From Gammaproteobacteria bacterium (GTDB taxonomy: Bacteria; Pseudomonadota; Gammaproteobacteria; GRL18): DNA of 55,767 bases. This document shows, one piece after another, positions 43,598-53,063 of the stretch; position 1 is the stretch's first letter, and each line of letters begins with the position of its first letter. The notes under the pieces are model-generated. The model was not told the DNA's origin and did no database searches. It saw nothing but the letters and a program-made list of their open reading frames with translations. The stretch is taken from positions 1 through 55,767 of the forward strand of contig JALUZF010000204.1 of the NCBI GenBank assembly GCA_027012135.1, read 5' to 3'. The position numbers and the translations under genes are program-made.

Positions 43598-46372
43598 ATG
43601 CCGGCAACTAAAAATAACCATGATCCTGTAAATTCAGTACATGTCAGCAAAGCGCAAAAGGCTGGAATTATACTAAATGAATATACCGTTGCGTCAATGA
43701 CAATCGGTTTAATACCCGTACCTGTAGCTGATTTTGCAGCTTTAAGCGGGCTTCAGTTCAAGATGATCCATAGTTTTTCCAGGCTTTATGATCAAGATTT
43801 TTCGGAAAATCATAGCAGGACATTCATTACCTCTTTGCTGGGTGGGGCTCTTCCGTACACATTCCTGCGCATGGCAAGCATGGTTAAACTGGTTCCCGGT
43901 GTAGGCACCATGGTCGGTACGACCAGTATGGTTACTATGGGCGGAGCCTCGACCTATGCTCTGGGAAAAATACTCACAGAACATTTTGAAAGTGGAAAAA
44001 GTCTGGAAGAACTTTCTCCTAAAGCAGTAAAAGGCACCTTTTCCAAAGAGCTGAAAGCGGCCCGGAAAGTTATTTCAAAACTGCAGAAAAACAAAGAGCA
44101 TCATGGCGAACACAAACATGAATACTCTCATTATAATATGCTCGATAATGAGCATGGTCACGATCATCATTCTCATAATCACGATGATCATGCCCATGAT
44201 CACGACCACCATTCCCATGATCACGATCATCATTGCGGTGATACCTGTGGTCATGATCATAGCCATGATCATGACCATGTGCACGGTGCTTCATGCGGGG
44301 ACGATAGCTGCGGCCATGAACATGCACATGATGACATAACACTAGAAAAATACAAACACAAAATTATTCTGGGCGGGACAACCTTGCTTGGCCTGGGCGC
44401 ACAACGATTATTTTTCCCTGCACTGGTTACCGGCAACCTGCCTGTCTTTATCATCGCAGGTACAGTAACAATCATAACCGGTTCAACCTATATAGGCGGG
44501 TTATGGCGCTCCATTAACAAACGTAAAATCAATTCAGATACCCTGGTGGGCAGCGCAACGCTTGCCAGTCTGGCAATGGGCAATGGGCTCACTGCACTGG
44601 CCGTTCTGCTCCTGCTTAATATCGGTGAACGTTTTGAAGCCGTAACATTGCGAAAAACCCAGAAAGCCATCAAGGATTTACTGGAAATAGATGCCAATGA
44701 AGAAGTCTGGCTGGTCAGCACAACAGATGATGGCCGGTTTGTAGAAACCCAGGAACGTCTGTCCAGCATAAAACCAGGCGATAAACTGGCGGTTTATGCA
44801 GGTCAGCGGATTCCAGTGGATGGAACGGTTGTCGAAGGTGATGCCCGTGTCAATCAGGCGCCTGTAACAGGCGAAGAACTGCCAGTAGAACTGACTACCG
44901 GTGATAATGTTTTTGCCGGTTCCATTTTAATAGTGGGCAAACTGATCATTTCAGTTGCCAAGATCGGGCAGGATACCGTGGTGGGACGTATTATTGAACG
45001 TGTCCATAAGGCCGAGGAACTACGTCCTCACATCCAGACGGTAGGAGAAAAATTTTCCCGACGTTTCGTGCCATTCTCTTTTGCACTTTCAGGCGGAGTA
45101 CTGTTACTGACACTTGACCCCACTCGCGCCCTGACCATGTTGCTGATTGCCTGCCCCTGTGCAATTGGTCTGTCCACCCCCACTTCAGTAAGTGCTTCTG
45201 TGGGTAATAGTGCCAAACGCGGGATACTGATCCGTGGCGGCACCTTTCTTGAATCAGCCGCCCAGGCCGATGTCATGGTTTTTGATAAGACTGGCACCTT
45301 AACCAGCGGCGTACCCCATGTGATCAGGGTAATTTCATATGATGAAAAATACACCGCGAATGATCTTGTTGCCATGGCGGCATCAGCCGAAATTCATTCC
45401 AACCACCCTCTGGGCGGTGCAATCCTGGCTCATGCAAAAGATAATAATATTGAGTACGAACAGCCGGAATTCTATCAAAATATAGATGGCGGCGGAATGC
45501 AGGCTACCCTGAAAGATGCCTCTATTGTCTATGTTGGCAACCAGAAATTAATGGAAAAATTTGGTATACAGATCAGCCCAAAGGCTAAAGAGCAACACCA
45601 GAAATACAGTCTTGAAGGTGAAACAATGCTGTATATTGCCGACCATGATCAGTGCATCGGTTTGATTGGAATACGCAATACCGTGCGTCCCCATGTACAG
45701 GAAACTCTTGAACAAATACGCCAGCTAGGCATTCAGAAAACCATAATGCTCACAGGTGACCAGGCTTCTTCTGCAAGACAGGTGGTCAGAGCTGCAGGTA
45801 TTGATGAATGGCATGCCGAGCTGATGCCTGAAGAAAAGTACCATATCATACGTGAGCTTCAGGCACTGGGCTGTAAGGTCATTATGGTTGGAGACGGTAT
45901 TAATGATGCACCAGCACTGGCCATTGCCGATGTGGGTATTGCACTGGGTACAGGATGTTCTGATGTGGCCATTGAGTCGGCAGATATTGCCTTATCCAGT
46001 GACGACTTCCGGAAACTGAGTGAAATGTTGCAAATTAGTCATAAAACCATAAAAATCATTCGTCAGAATTATGGTATGGCTCTGGTCATTAATGCCGGTG
46101 GACTGGTAGCGGCTGCCTTTGGACTGATCAACCCGTTTATCGCTGTGGTTTTACACAATGCTTCAACAGCAGGTGTATTACTTAATTCATCACGCCTGAT
46201 CACTTATGAACCTGATGAAGTTGCTACCGACAAAGATAAAAATTCCGGTCCCCAGACAAACATTGAACGGGTTAAAAACAAGATTTCCTTAATGAATTTT
46301 ATCCGTGCCAGGGATGAGTCCAAAACACTGGATGAAAAACCCGCCATTAAGGCCACGCAGGAGTGCTGTTAA
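43598..46372 (+). CDS. CPC-type P1B ATPase fused to DUF697-like domain with His-rich linker
   Basis: The 924-residue fusion has a DUF697-like domain at residues 1-160 (IGLIPVPVADFAALSGLQF, HFESGKSLEELSPKAVK). A His/Asp-rich metal-binding stretch follows at about 167-246, with several Cys-containing GDTCGHDH-type runs. The P1B core has TGEE near 423, IACPCAIGLSTPTS near 516-529, Asp563 in DKTGTLT, NHPLGGAI and GDGINDAPALA. Unlike the four copies it has a normal CPC site, so Zn, Cd or Cu is likely; its CDF and ZIP neighbours favour zinc. There is no HMA domain. GGGGG precedes the ATG; the C-terminus is ECC. Confidence 0.9.
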   Translation: MPATKNNHDPVNSVHVSKAQKAGIILNEYTVASMTIGLIPVPVADFAALSGLQFKMIHSFSRLYDQDFSENHSRTFITSLLGGALPYTFLRMASMVKLVPGVGTMVGTTSMVTMGGASTYALGKILTEHFESGKSLEELSPKAVKGTFSKELKAARKVISKLQKNKEHHGEHKHEYSHYNMLDNEHGHDHHSHNHDDHAHDHDHHSHDHDHHCGDTCGHDHSHDHDHVHGASCGDDSCGHEHAHDDITLEKYKHKIILGGTTLLGLGAQRLFFPALVTGNLPVFIIAGTVTIITGSTYIGGLWRSINKRKINSDTLVGSATLASLAMGNGLTALAVLLLLNIGERFEAVTLRKTQKAIKDLLEIDANEEVWLVSTTDDGRFVETQERLSSIKPGDKLAVYAGQRIPVDGTVVEGDARVNQAPVTGEELPVELTTGDNVFAGSILIVGKLIISVAKIGQDTVVGRIIERVHKAEELRPHIQTVGEKFSRRFVPFSFALSGGVLLLTLDPTRALTMLLIACPCAIGLSTPTSVSASVGNSAKRGILIRGGTFLESAAQADVMVFDKTGTLTSGVPHVIRVISYDEKYTANDLVAMAASAEIHSNHPLGGAILAHAKDNNIEYEQPEFYQNIDGGGMQATLKDASIVYVGNQKLMEKFGIQISPKAKEQHQKYSLEGETMLYIADHDQCIGLIGIRNTVRPHVQETLEQIRQLGIQKTIMLTGDQASSARQVVRAAGIDEWHAELMPEEKYHIIRELQALGCKVIMVGDGINDAPALAIADVGIALGTGCSDVAIESADIALSSDDFRKLSEMLQISHKTIKIIRQNYGMALVINAGGLVAAAFGLINPFIAVVLHNASTAGVLLNSSRLITYEPDEVATDKDKNSGPQTNIERVKNKISLMNFIRARDESKTLDEKPAIKATQECC

Positions 46373-46494
46373 GTCTCAGGCTGACCAATTAAAATACACT
46401 AACCGGAAAATCTATTTATTACAGAAGGTACTTTTCAAATTTTTTCTTTATTGGAAAACCAGCCACATAATTCCAACAAAAAGGGACTAAACTT

Positions 46495-47529
46495 ATGTCA
46501 ACCTGGCTGTTATTACTCATATATAGCACACTGATTCTACTGGCTTCCCTGATGGGAGGCCTGATTCCTTTGAAACTTCGCATAACACACCAGCGTATGC
46601 AATTATTGATCAGCATGGTAGCTGGCGTAATGCTCGGTGTCGGGCTTCTGCACATGCTACCGCATGCTTTGACTGAGGCGCCGGGTCAAACCAGGGTAAT
46701 CCTTATGCTGGTACTGGCAGGGATACTGACCATATTTTTCATCGAGCGATACCTTTGTTTCCATCATCACGATGCGCCCAATATTGCCCCGGTAAAAGGA
46801 CAGGCAGAACAAAGTGTCGAAAATCATCATCATGATCATGGCCAAGAGCGTTGTCACATCGGAGCGCAGGATGATGTCGAGGACATCTCCCACGAAGCCC
46901 ACCATCTGAACTGGGTAGGCGCGGCAACCGGACTCACATTGCACACCCTCATAGCAGGTATCGCACTTGCCGCCAGCGTGGAGGCAGGTAGCCAGGGTGA
47001 TAACATCGTCGCCCTGGCCGGTTTGGGCACATTTCTTGTCATTTTTCTACACAAGCCCTTCGATGCAATGACAATCACTACTTTAATGGCCCTGGGTGCA
47101 TGGAAAAGGTCCACGATCCATCTTGTCAATGTGCTGTTTGCTCTGGTGATCCCTCTGGGTGTGTTCCTGTTCTACTTCGGTCTTTCCCAGATTGATGAGG
47201 AAATTAACCTGATCGCCTATGCCCTGGCATTTTCAGCGGGTGTATTCCTAAGCATATCGCTGAGTGATCTCTTACCGGAGCTGCAATTTCACGCCCATGA
47301 TCGAACCTCACTCTCCGCCGCACTGATTTTCGGCCTGTCAATATCTGCTGTCGTTAGTTTCTTTGAGTCCGACGAGCACGACCATCAGGCTTATAGTCAC
47401 AATGTGGCCGTCATACAATACCAGCTGGAGAAAAGCCATAACCATGCAGCAGAAGAGCTGCCCCATGCAGCGGATATGGACAAACAGGAAGTCCACAAAC
47501 ATAAGGAACATAACGCCCTGCCGCACTGA
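46495..47529 (+). CDS. ZIP-family zinc transporter
   Basis: The 344-residue protein has eight membrane segments and His-rich loops: FHHHDAPN and ENHHHDHGQERCH between helices 3 and 4, and HDHQAYSHN near the C-terminus. ZIP helix-4 run LTLHTLIAGIALAAS and helix-5 FLHKPFDAM are visible. It moves zinc or a like cation into the cytoplasm. Ribosome site AAAGGGAC. It follows the CPC ATPase on the same strand (122 bp). Confidence 0.88.
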   Translation: MSTWLLLLIYSTLILLASLMGGLIPLKLRITHQRMQLLISMVAGVMLGVGLLHMLPHALTEAPGQTRVILMLVLAGILTIFFIERYLCFHHHDAPNIAPVKGQAEQSVENHHHDHGQERCHIGAQDDVEDISHEAHHLNWVGAATGLTLHTLIAGIALAASVEAGSQGDNIVALAGLGTFLVIFLHKPFDAMTITTLMALGAWKRSTIHLVNVLFALVIPLGVFLFYFGLSQIDEEINLIAYALAFSAGVFLSISLSDLLPELQFHAHDRTSLSAALIFGLSISAVVSFFESDEHDHQAYSHNVAVIQYQLEKSHNHAAEELPHAADMDKQEVHKHKEHNALPH

Positions 47530-47571
47530 CCAGACCAGGCATTGTCTGAATTCGGATGATGCGATAGCTTA

Positions 47572-48057
47572 TTATTTTTTGTTGCTCATACCAGTCAACT
47601 CAAGAAGATTCTCTATTGCATCAATATTTTCAGGAACCGGATCTTTTTTATGGTTAAGCCATACAGCCTGTATCCCGTTATCTAAAGCCCCCAGAACATC
47701 TTTTTCTAATCCATCACCGATCATGACTACCTCAGAACGACTCGCCTCCAGATCCCTCAGGATATGCTCATAAAACTCCCGCTCCGGCTTTTTCAGCCCC
47801 AGGGTTCGGTAGCAATAGATATTTTCAATGTACTGACTGATTCCTGCCCGGCGTAGCGCCTTGCGGATCTGTTCTTCATCAGAGCTGATGGAATTGGTTG
47901 CCAGATGGCAATGACTGTGCCGGTTTAAAATAGCCAGGAGTTTCTTTGCGCCCGGCACCTCATTAACCGTTTCCCATTCACACATGGGGACTGGATCCTC
48001 TGGCTGATCAAGCATGAGTGTATCTCCCCAGTCAAATAAATAATGTTTGTATTTCAT
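47572..48057 (-). CDS. HAD-family hydrolase (phosphatase-like)
   Basis: The 161-residue HAD protein has motif I YLFDWGDTLM, motif III run LGLKKPEREFYEHIL and motif IV MIGDGLEKDVLGALDNG. It is probably a small-molecule phosphatase; substrate unknown. The start at 48057 is chosen; a longer frame overlaps the ATPase gene. It lies 26 bases after that gene on the same strand, so it is likely co-transcribed. Confidence 0.85.
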   Translation of the reverse strand: MKYKHYLFDWGDTLMLDQPEDPVPMCEWETVNEVPGAKKLLAILNRHSHCHLATNSISSDEEQIRKALRRAGISQYIENIYCYRTLGLKKPEREFYEHILRDLEASRSEVVMIGDGLEKDVLGALDNGIQAVWLNHKKDPVPENIDAIENLLELTGMSNKK

Positions 48058-48083
48058 TTGCTTTGCCAGTTTTTTTAAGTAAT

Positions 48084-50099
48084 TTAGACTGATGCGGCCT
48101 TTTTTCCAGTTTTTTTCCTGAATTTCTGCTCCAGAGTCGGCAGCATGGAATTCCCCAGAGCCACCGCAAATCCCGAATAATTGATTATAAAAGAGCCGGT
48201 CAGTCTTAGTCCCATAAATAATGCTCCACCCAGGCTGAGGGCGGATGGAATGATAAGTATTGACATGGTGCGCCATAAATTTTTCCTGAGCTTGCGTGAA
48301 ATATCAAATAAATCACACAAATGAGTCAGACTACCATCCATTAGAATTGCCTGAGCGGTATCCGTGGCAATTGCGGTGGCGCCACTTAAAGAGACAGAAA
48401 CATTGGCCGCTTTCATTGCAATAGCATCATTGACACCATCACCAATAAAACAGACCTTTCTGCCCTGCTGTTGTAGTTGTTCAACAATTTTGCCCTTTTC
48501 CTCGGGCAGCACTTCCGCAAAATAACTGTCCATACCCAGTGATTCCGCCAGCTTTCGGGTCGGATAGTCGTGATCACCGGAAACAATCGACATATGCTTA
48601 ATTCCGCGTTTACGCAAACCGCTGAGAACGGATTTGACTTCAGGCCGCAGAGTAGCTTCGATTTCAATGGCCCCAATAACCGCTTTTTCGACAGCAAGCA
48701 GAACCAGTGAGTGTCCTTCAAGCTGGGCGCTTTGCTGAGCCGTTTTAATGATCTCGGGAATTGCCAAATTTTCCATTTTCATAAAACGGGCACTGCCGAC
48801 CCGGATAAGCCGCTTATCAATTCTGACACTGATACCAAAGCCCATTTTAAATTCAGAATCCTCTATGGAAGGTAATTCAAGCTCAAGCTCCTGCGCTTTT
48901 TTAATAATGGCTCTGGCAATGGGATGGCTTAGTTTTTGCTCTGCAGTCGCGGCATAAGTCAGAATATCGCTTAAGCTATAAGTATCCTCAGCAACGATAA
49001 TCCTGCCGACATCAGGTTCTTCCTTTGTCAGGGTTCCGGTTTTATCAAATAGTACCGTATCAACATTATTTAATTCCTCTATAGCCCGCCCATCCTTAAT
49101 CAACAGGCCATACTGATAAGCGGAATGAAGATAATTCAATGTTCCAATAGGCGCCGCAACCCGCAGCCGATTGCCAAAGGTGCTGTGAACCACCGCAGTC
49201 GCCGCGTAAGGGCCGAGCACTGGCCAGGTGACTATGGTCAGCCCAAAAATGGGCAGGGCGATATTATTAGCCCATTTCTCACCTTTGGATTGAATCGATG
49301 AAGTATAGGCAGCGGTATTGTCCAGAATTTCAGCTATTTTTGCGATGGCCGTGTCGTCACCTGCCCTGGAGACCCTGACCTTGATCTGCCCGCTCACCAG
49401 GAGGGTGGAAGAGAAGACTTCCGCATGGGTTTCTTTTTCTACCGGTTGCGATTCTCCGGTTAATGTATGCTGATCAATCAGAGCGATGCCGTCAGTGATC
49501 ACACCATCGATGGCAATCACTTCACCAGCCCGAAACAGCACGATATCCCCCACTTTAAGGTCGTTCACTGATGACTCGATTTCAACACCGTCTTTTAAAA
49601 CCCACACCCTGTCAGGCTGCTGTTTGAGCATGCCGCTGAGAAGCGGTCTGGACATAGCCTGGTTCATGGCCAGTACTTTGGAACCGCCATGGTATAAAAG
49701 TACACCCAGCACCAGAAACAGTTCCTGATGGGTCAGAAAACACAGAATAATGTATAAGGAAAATAATACATCATGTCCAATCGTGCGTCTTTTAAGTAAT
49801 TGCCTTTCACCCAGCTTCATAATGGGTATGCAGGTGTAAATAATGCTTGCATAGGTCAAAACATAAAATACCGGGGATAAAGGAATTAAAACAAGCAGAC
49901 CTAAAGAAACCAGGCTGGCATGAAATAACCGATCATACTCTTTTTCCGGAGCATCTATGTTAGATTTTGTGGTAAGAACTTTTCTGGATACTGGATGTTG
50001 AAGATTTTTTTTAGATGTTATTGTCTGTTTGTTTTTGAAATGCTCAAACAGCCTTACTCCGACATATGCTGTAAATAAAATACCAAGTCTAATAAACAT
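48084..50099 (-). CDS. P1B-type ATPase without HMA domain or CPx cysteines (copy 4)
   Basis: The ATPase has about 671 residues with MFIRLGILFTAYVGV, TGES at 214-217, metal-site run RVAAPIGTLNYL, DKTGTLT at about Asp352, SHPIARAI and GDGVNDAIAM. It is colinear with copy 3 from the first residue to the C-terminus but lacks its long basic tail. The ATG at 50099 has GGAGA nine bases before it and matches the paralogue; the ATG at 50108 lies too close to that site. The ion is unknown. Confidence 0.88.
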   Translation of the reverse strand: MFIRLGILFTAYVGVRLFEHFKNKQTITSKKNLQHPVSRKVLTTKSNIDAPEKEYDRLFHASLVSLGLLVLIPLSPVFYVLTYASIIYTCIPIMKLGERQLLKRRTIGHDVLFSLYIILCFLTHQELFLVLGVLLYHGGSKVLAMNQAMSRPLLSGMLKQQPDRVWVLKDGVEIESSVNDLKVGDIVLFRAGEVIAIDGVITDGIALIDQHTLTGESQPVEKETHAEVFSSTLLVSGQIKVRVSRAGDDTAIAKIAEILDNTAAYTSSIQSKGEKWANNIALPIFGLTIVTWPVLGPYAATAVVHSTFGNRLRVAAPIGTLNYLHSAYQYGLLIKDGRAIEELNNVDTVLFDKTGTLTKEEPDVGRIIVAEDTYSLSDILTYAATAEQKLSHPIARAIIKKAQELELELPSIEDSEFKMGFGISVRIDKRLIRVGSARFMKMENLAIPEIIKTAQQSAQLEGHSLVLLAVEKAVIGAIEIEATLRPEVKSVLSGLRKRGIKHMSIVSGDHDYPTRKLAESLGMDSYFAEVLPEEKGKIVEQLQQQGRKVCFIGDGVNDAIAMKAANVSVSLSGATAIATDTAQAILMDGSLTHLCDLFDISRKLRKNLWRTMSILIIPSALSLGGALFMGLRLTGSFIINYSGFAVALGNSMLPTLEQKFRKKTGKKAASV

Positions 50100-50142
50100 T
50101 AATAGCATTCTCCGTATGGTTTACTTATGGGATGGTTCGGCT

Positions 50143-53007
50143 TTAACTTATAATCCGAAGCCCTGCGGGTAATGATTCACCAAATACCTGCTGCTGATCC
50201 TTCGCATCCAGCTCAGCAACCTGTTCAACCATATTTATCCAGCTCCTGGCACACTTCGAGTTACTCAGCTTGTCAATGACCGCCTGGCGCATCGGTTCAT
50301 CAAGATCACGCTCCCGATCACCGCTTTGCCGTGCTATCATACTGGCGGCCAATGCAGCATTTCTGTTATTATTCCAGTCCTGCTCTAATAAAAACTCAAT
50401 CCACTGGCCTGCCACATCCTTAGGCACCACTTTATGTGCACTGCCATGAAAAGGTACCCGGCTGCCGATTCTTCCCAGCGCCCACCACGAAGCATCAGGT
50501 TCTTTCGCTTTCTGCAGTCGTTTTAACAACCAGCCGCCCACTTCGATTTTGCTCTCCACAGGTAAATGCTCCAGTACAGCGACCAGTCGAACCATATCTT
50601 TATAAGATCTCGTTTTTAACTCCTTGACTACTTTCTGGTTTTTTGTGGTAACCGGATTAATATACCTGGCCACATCCCTGTAGATTTGCTTCTGTGCCTC
50701 TTCTGTTAGTCCACCGGCAACCCGCCGCCATAAGGTCCACCACTCTGCCCAGGATTGCGACTCATTTGCAAACTGAACACCCTGCTGATAATTATTCCAC
50801 AGGGTATTCACCTGCCATTCATCCAGGGCATGTCCAAAGCCTGGTCTGAGGCAATAGCCTGTTAAATTATTCCATAATCGCTCATGTCTGTTAGAGCGGC
50901 GTCTTCGTTTAGCACCTTTAAGCAGCTCTTTCTCCAAAGCACGTAACACGGGTATATCCCAATCAGTTCTTTTCCCTAATAATTTCTCCAGTGAAGAACG
51001 AAGGTTTTTCACTGCGTTTTTATCAACGGTTTTATTACTTTGCCCGAATACCTCCGAGATTTTCTCTACCGCCTGCGCAAAGTTTCCGGGCAGTTCCGGG
51101 TCAGAAGATTCCGCATGGCCATCACTACTGAGCGGTGACCGCAGCTGAAATTCCAGATCCCACGACTGTTTATCCTTTGCCACACATTGCATTTGCAATG
51201 TACCTACCGCTGTCATATTGGCCTCTACTTCCACGGTTATTTCTTGTTTATTGTTCCCGGCTTTATCAAACGCGGTCACTAACGGAGGCAGGGTCACAAA
51301 GTTGTCACTGTCGACGTCTATCAGCTGGCCTGGGGTATAGGCGTTATCAGATACTGTCGATATTAAATGAAAGGCAACAGGCTGACCCAGGGTTAAAGAA
51401 AACTGCTTATCTATTAATGCAATAGTTTCACCCTCAGAGGTGCCTTTTGGCAAAACACAGACGGCCTGTTTAGTGCTATTGTCTTTACTCTCCTTACTTT
51501 CCACTATTAAAAAATAACTTCGGGCAGAGCCGCCTTCAATTTTTGTCTGCCAGCCATGTCGGGCTAATCCATAGGCTGTGGCACCGTAGGCAACCGCCTG
51601 ATCAGGCTGCTCATTATCAAGCACCGATAATGGTTTCTGTGACCATTGTGCAAACAGTTCAAGCACCCTGTCTATAATCAATGGACTATTAAAAACACCT
51701 CCGTTAAACAATATCGCATCAGGAAACACCGGCTCTTTTAGTTCACTATCTGCATCCAGCCCCAATGCTGTACGACAGGCCGGTTGATGGCGGGCAAGAA
51801 AAGCAGCAATGTGCTTGCTGACAGCCGGATCCGAAGCATAATTCAAACCAAACTCAATCACACCGCTACGCCCCTGTTGCGGCATATCATCAAATGCGGT
51901 CAGCGGAAAGAAACCGTCAATGACCATATTGTGAACAGCAGACCTGAGCACCTGGGTTTTACGGGCGCCGCCAATTAATTTAGAGCCGCTGCCTAATACC
52001 GTAATAGTCGCTGAATCGGGTGCATCCGCTGATAACAGCAATTCCTTTGCCTTGCGGCTTTGCTGAATAAGCTGGGAAAGTGCTGATGCAGTTAATTTTT
52101 CCCCACCCTTTATTATCTGCTGTTCAGCTTGATGGGCTATTGCCAAATCAACATTATCGCCGCCCAGCATCAAATGATCGCCTACTGCCACACGTTTCAG
52201 ATCAATAGCTTTGCCGTCAACTGCAACACTAATCAGGCTGAGATCGGTCGTACCGCCGCCTAAATCACACACCAGTATCAAGCGCTTGTCAGCCAGCTTT
52301 TTTGCTGCAACAGCTTCATGCCGATACAGCCAGTCGTACACCACGGCCTGCGGCTCTTCCAGTAACAGCGGGTTTGACAGACCGGCCAGCCTGGCGGCTT
52401 CGAGGGTAAGCGATCGCGCTGCTTCATCAAAAGAAGCAGGAATGGTAATGACTATTTCCTGCTGTTCCAGTGGCTTATCCGGAAAACGCTGATCCCAGGC
52501 ACAGCGTATATGCGCAAGATAACTGGCACTGGCTACAACAGGTGATACTTTGGCAACCCCCTCTGCCGCAGACCACGGCAAAATCGCTGCCTGCCTGTCA
52601 ACCGATGGATGGGAAAGCCAGCTTTTGGCACTCACAACACCCCTTCCTGCCACTTTACTATTCAGTTCCCTGGCCCATTCTCCGACAATGGCCTCTTCTA
52701 TATCGCCCTCAAGCGGCTGCGCATTTCTGTTATGCTGCCAGGGTAATGCCGAATCTTCGGTTTTAATTTCACCGGCTGTCGGATGATAACGAAAAGAAGG
52801 CAAATAAGGACGGCGTGCTATTTCTCCCGATGCTATTAATTGTTCAATTTCAAACAGTTTTATTTCTGGCTGGTACGCCGGCTGCCCGGAAGGCTTTGAA
52901 TGTTGCTTTGACGGTATCGATGTTAAATCACAGTATGTCACAACACAGTGCGTGGTACCTAAATCAATACCGACAATATAACTGGAGCTGCCTGGTTGCT
53001 TATTCAT
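50143..53007 (-). CDS. Hsp70-like protein with DUF3731-type C-terminus
   Basis: The 954-residue protein has an N-terminal actin/Hsp70 ATPase (YIVGIDLGTTHCVVTYC, LVCDLGGGTTDLSLI, FNGGVF) but no DnaK-type substrate tail of the usual kind. A long C-terminal half with a helical region (RRRRSNRHERLWNNL) belongs to the DUF3731-type group. It is the third gene after DUF2760 and a shorter Hsp70. Substrate unknown. Confidence 0.88.
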   Translation of the reverse strand: MNKQPGSSSYIVGIDLGTTHCVVTYCDLTSIPSKQHSKPSGQPAYQPEIKLFEIEQLIASGEIARRPYLPSFRYHPTAGEIKTEDSALPWQHNRNAQPLEGDIEEAIVGEWARELNSKVAGRGVVSAKSWLSHPSVDRQAAILPWSAAEGVAKVSPVVASASYLAHIRCAWDQRFPDKPLEQQEIVITIPASFDEAARSLTLEAARLAGLSNPLLLEEPQAVVYDWLYRHEAVAAKKLADKRLILVCDLGGGTTDLSLISVAVDGKAIDLKRVAVGDHLMLGGDNVDLAIAHQAEQQIIKGGEKLTASALSQLIQQSRKAKELLLSADAPDSATITVLGSGSKLIGGARKTQVLRSAVHNMVIDGFFPLTAFDDMPQQGRSGVIEFGLNYASDPAVSKHIAAFLARHQPACRTALGLDADSELKEPVFPDAILFNGGVFNSPLIIDRVLELFAQWSQKPLSVLDNEQPDQAVAYGATAYGLARHGWQTKIEGGSARSYFLIVESKESKDNSTKQAVCVLPKGTSEGETIALIDKQFSLTLGQPVAFHLISTVSDNAYTPGQLIDVDSDNFVTLPPLVTAFDKAGNNKQEITVEVEANMTAVGTLQMQCVAKDKQSWDLEFQLRSPLSSDGHAESSDPELPGNFAQAVEKISEVFGQSNKTVDKNAVKNLRSSLEKLLGKRTDWDIPVLRALEKELLKGAKRRRRSNRHERLWNNLTGYCLRPGFGHALDEWQVNTLWNNYQQGVQFANESQSWAEWWTLWRRVAGGLTEEAQKQIYRDVARYINPVTTKNQKVVKELKTRSYKDMVRLVAVLEHLPVESKIEVGGWLLKRLQKAKEPDASWWALGRIGSRVPFHGSAHKVVPKDVAGQWIEFLLEQDWNNNRNAALAASMIARQSGDRERDLDEPMRQAVIDKLSNSKCARSWINMVEQVAELDAKDQQQVFGESLPAGLRIIS

Positions 53008-53063
53008 TATTATCCATTTATTTTCTGTTCATCATTTGCGGTCAACCTCTCTTTATTCTAATA

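Noticed and set aside
44075-44342. His/Met-rich ORFs in other frames over the His-rich linker
   Set aside because: Artefacts of the CATGAT-rich codons of the ATPase linker.
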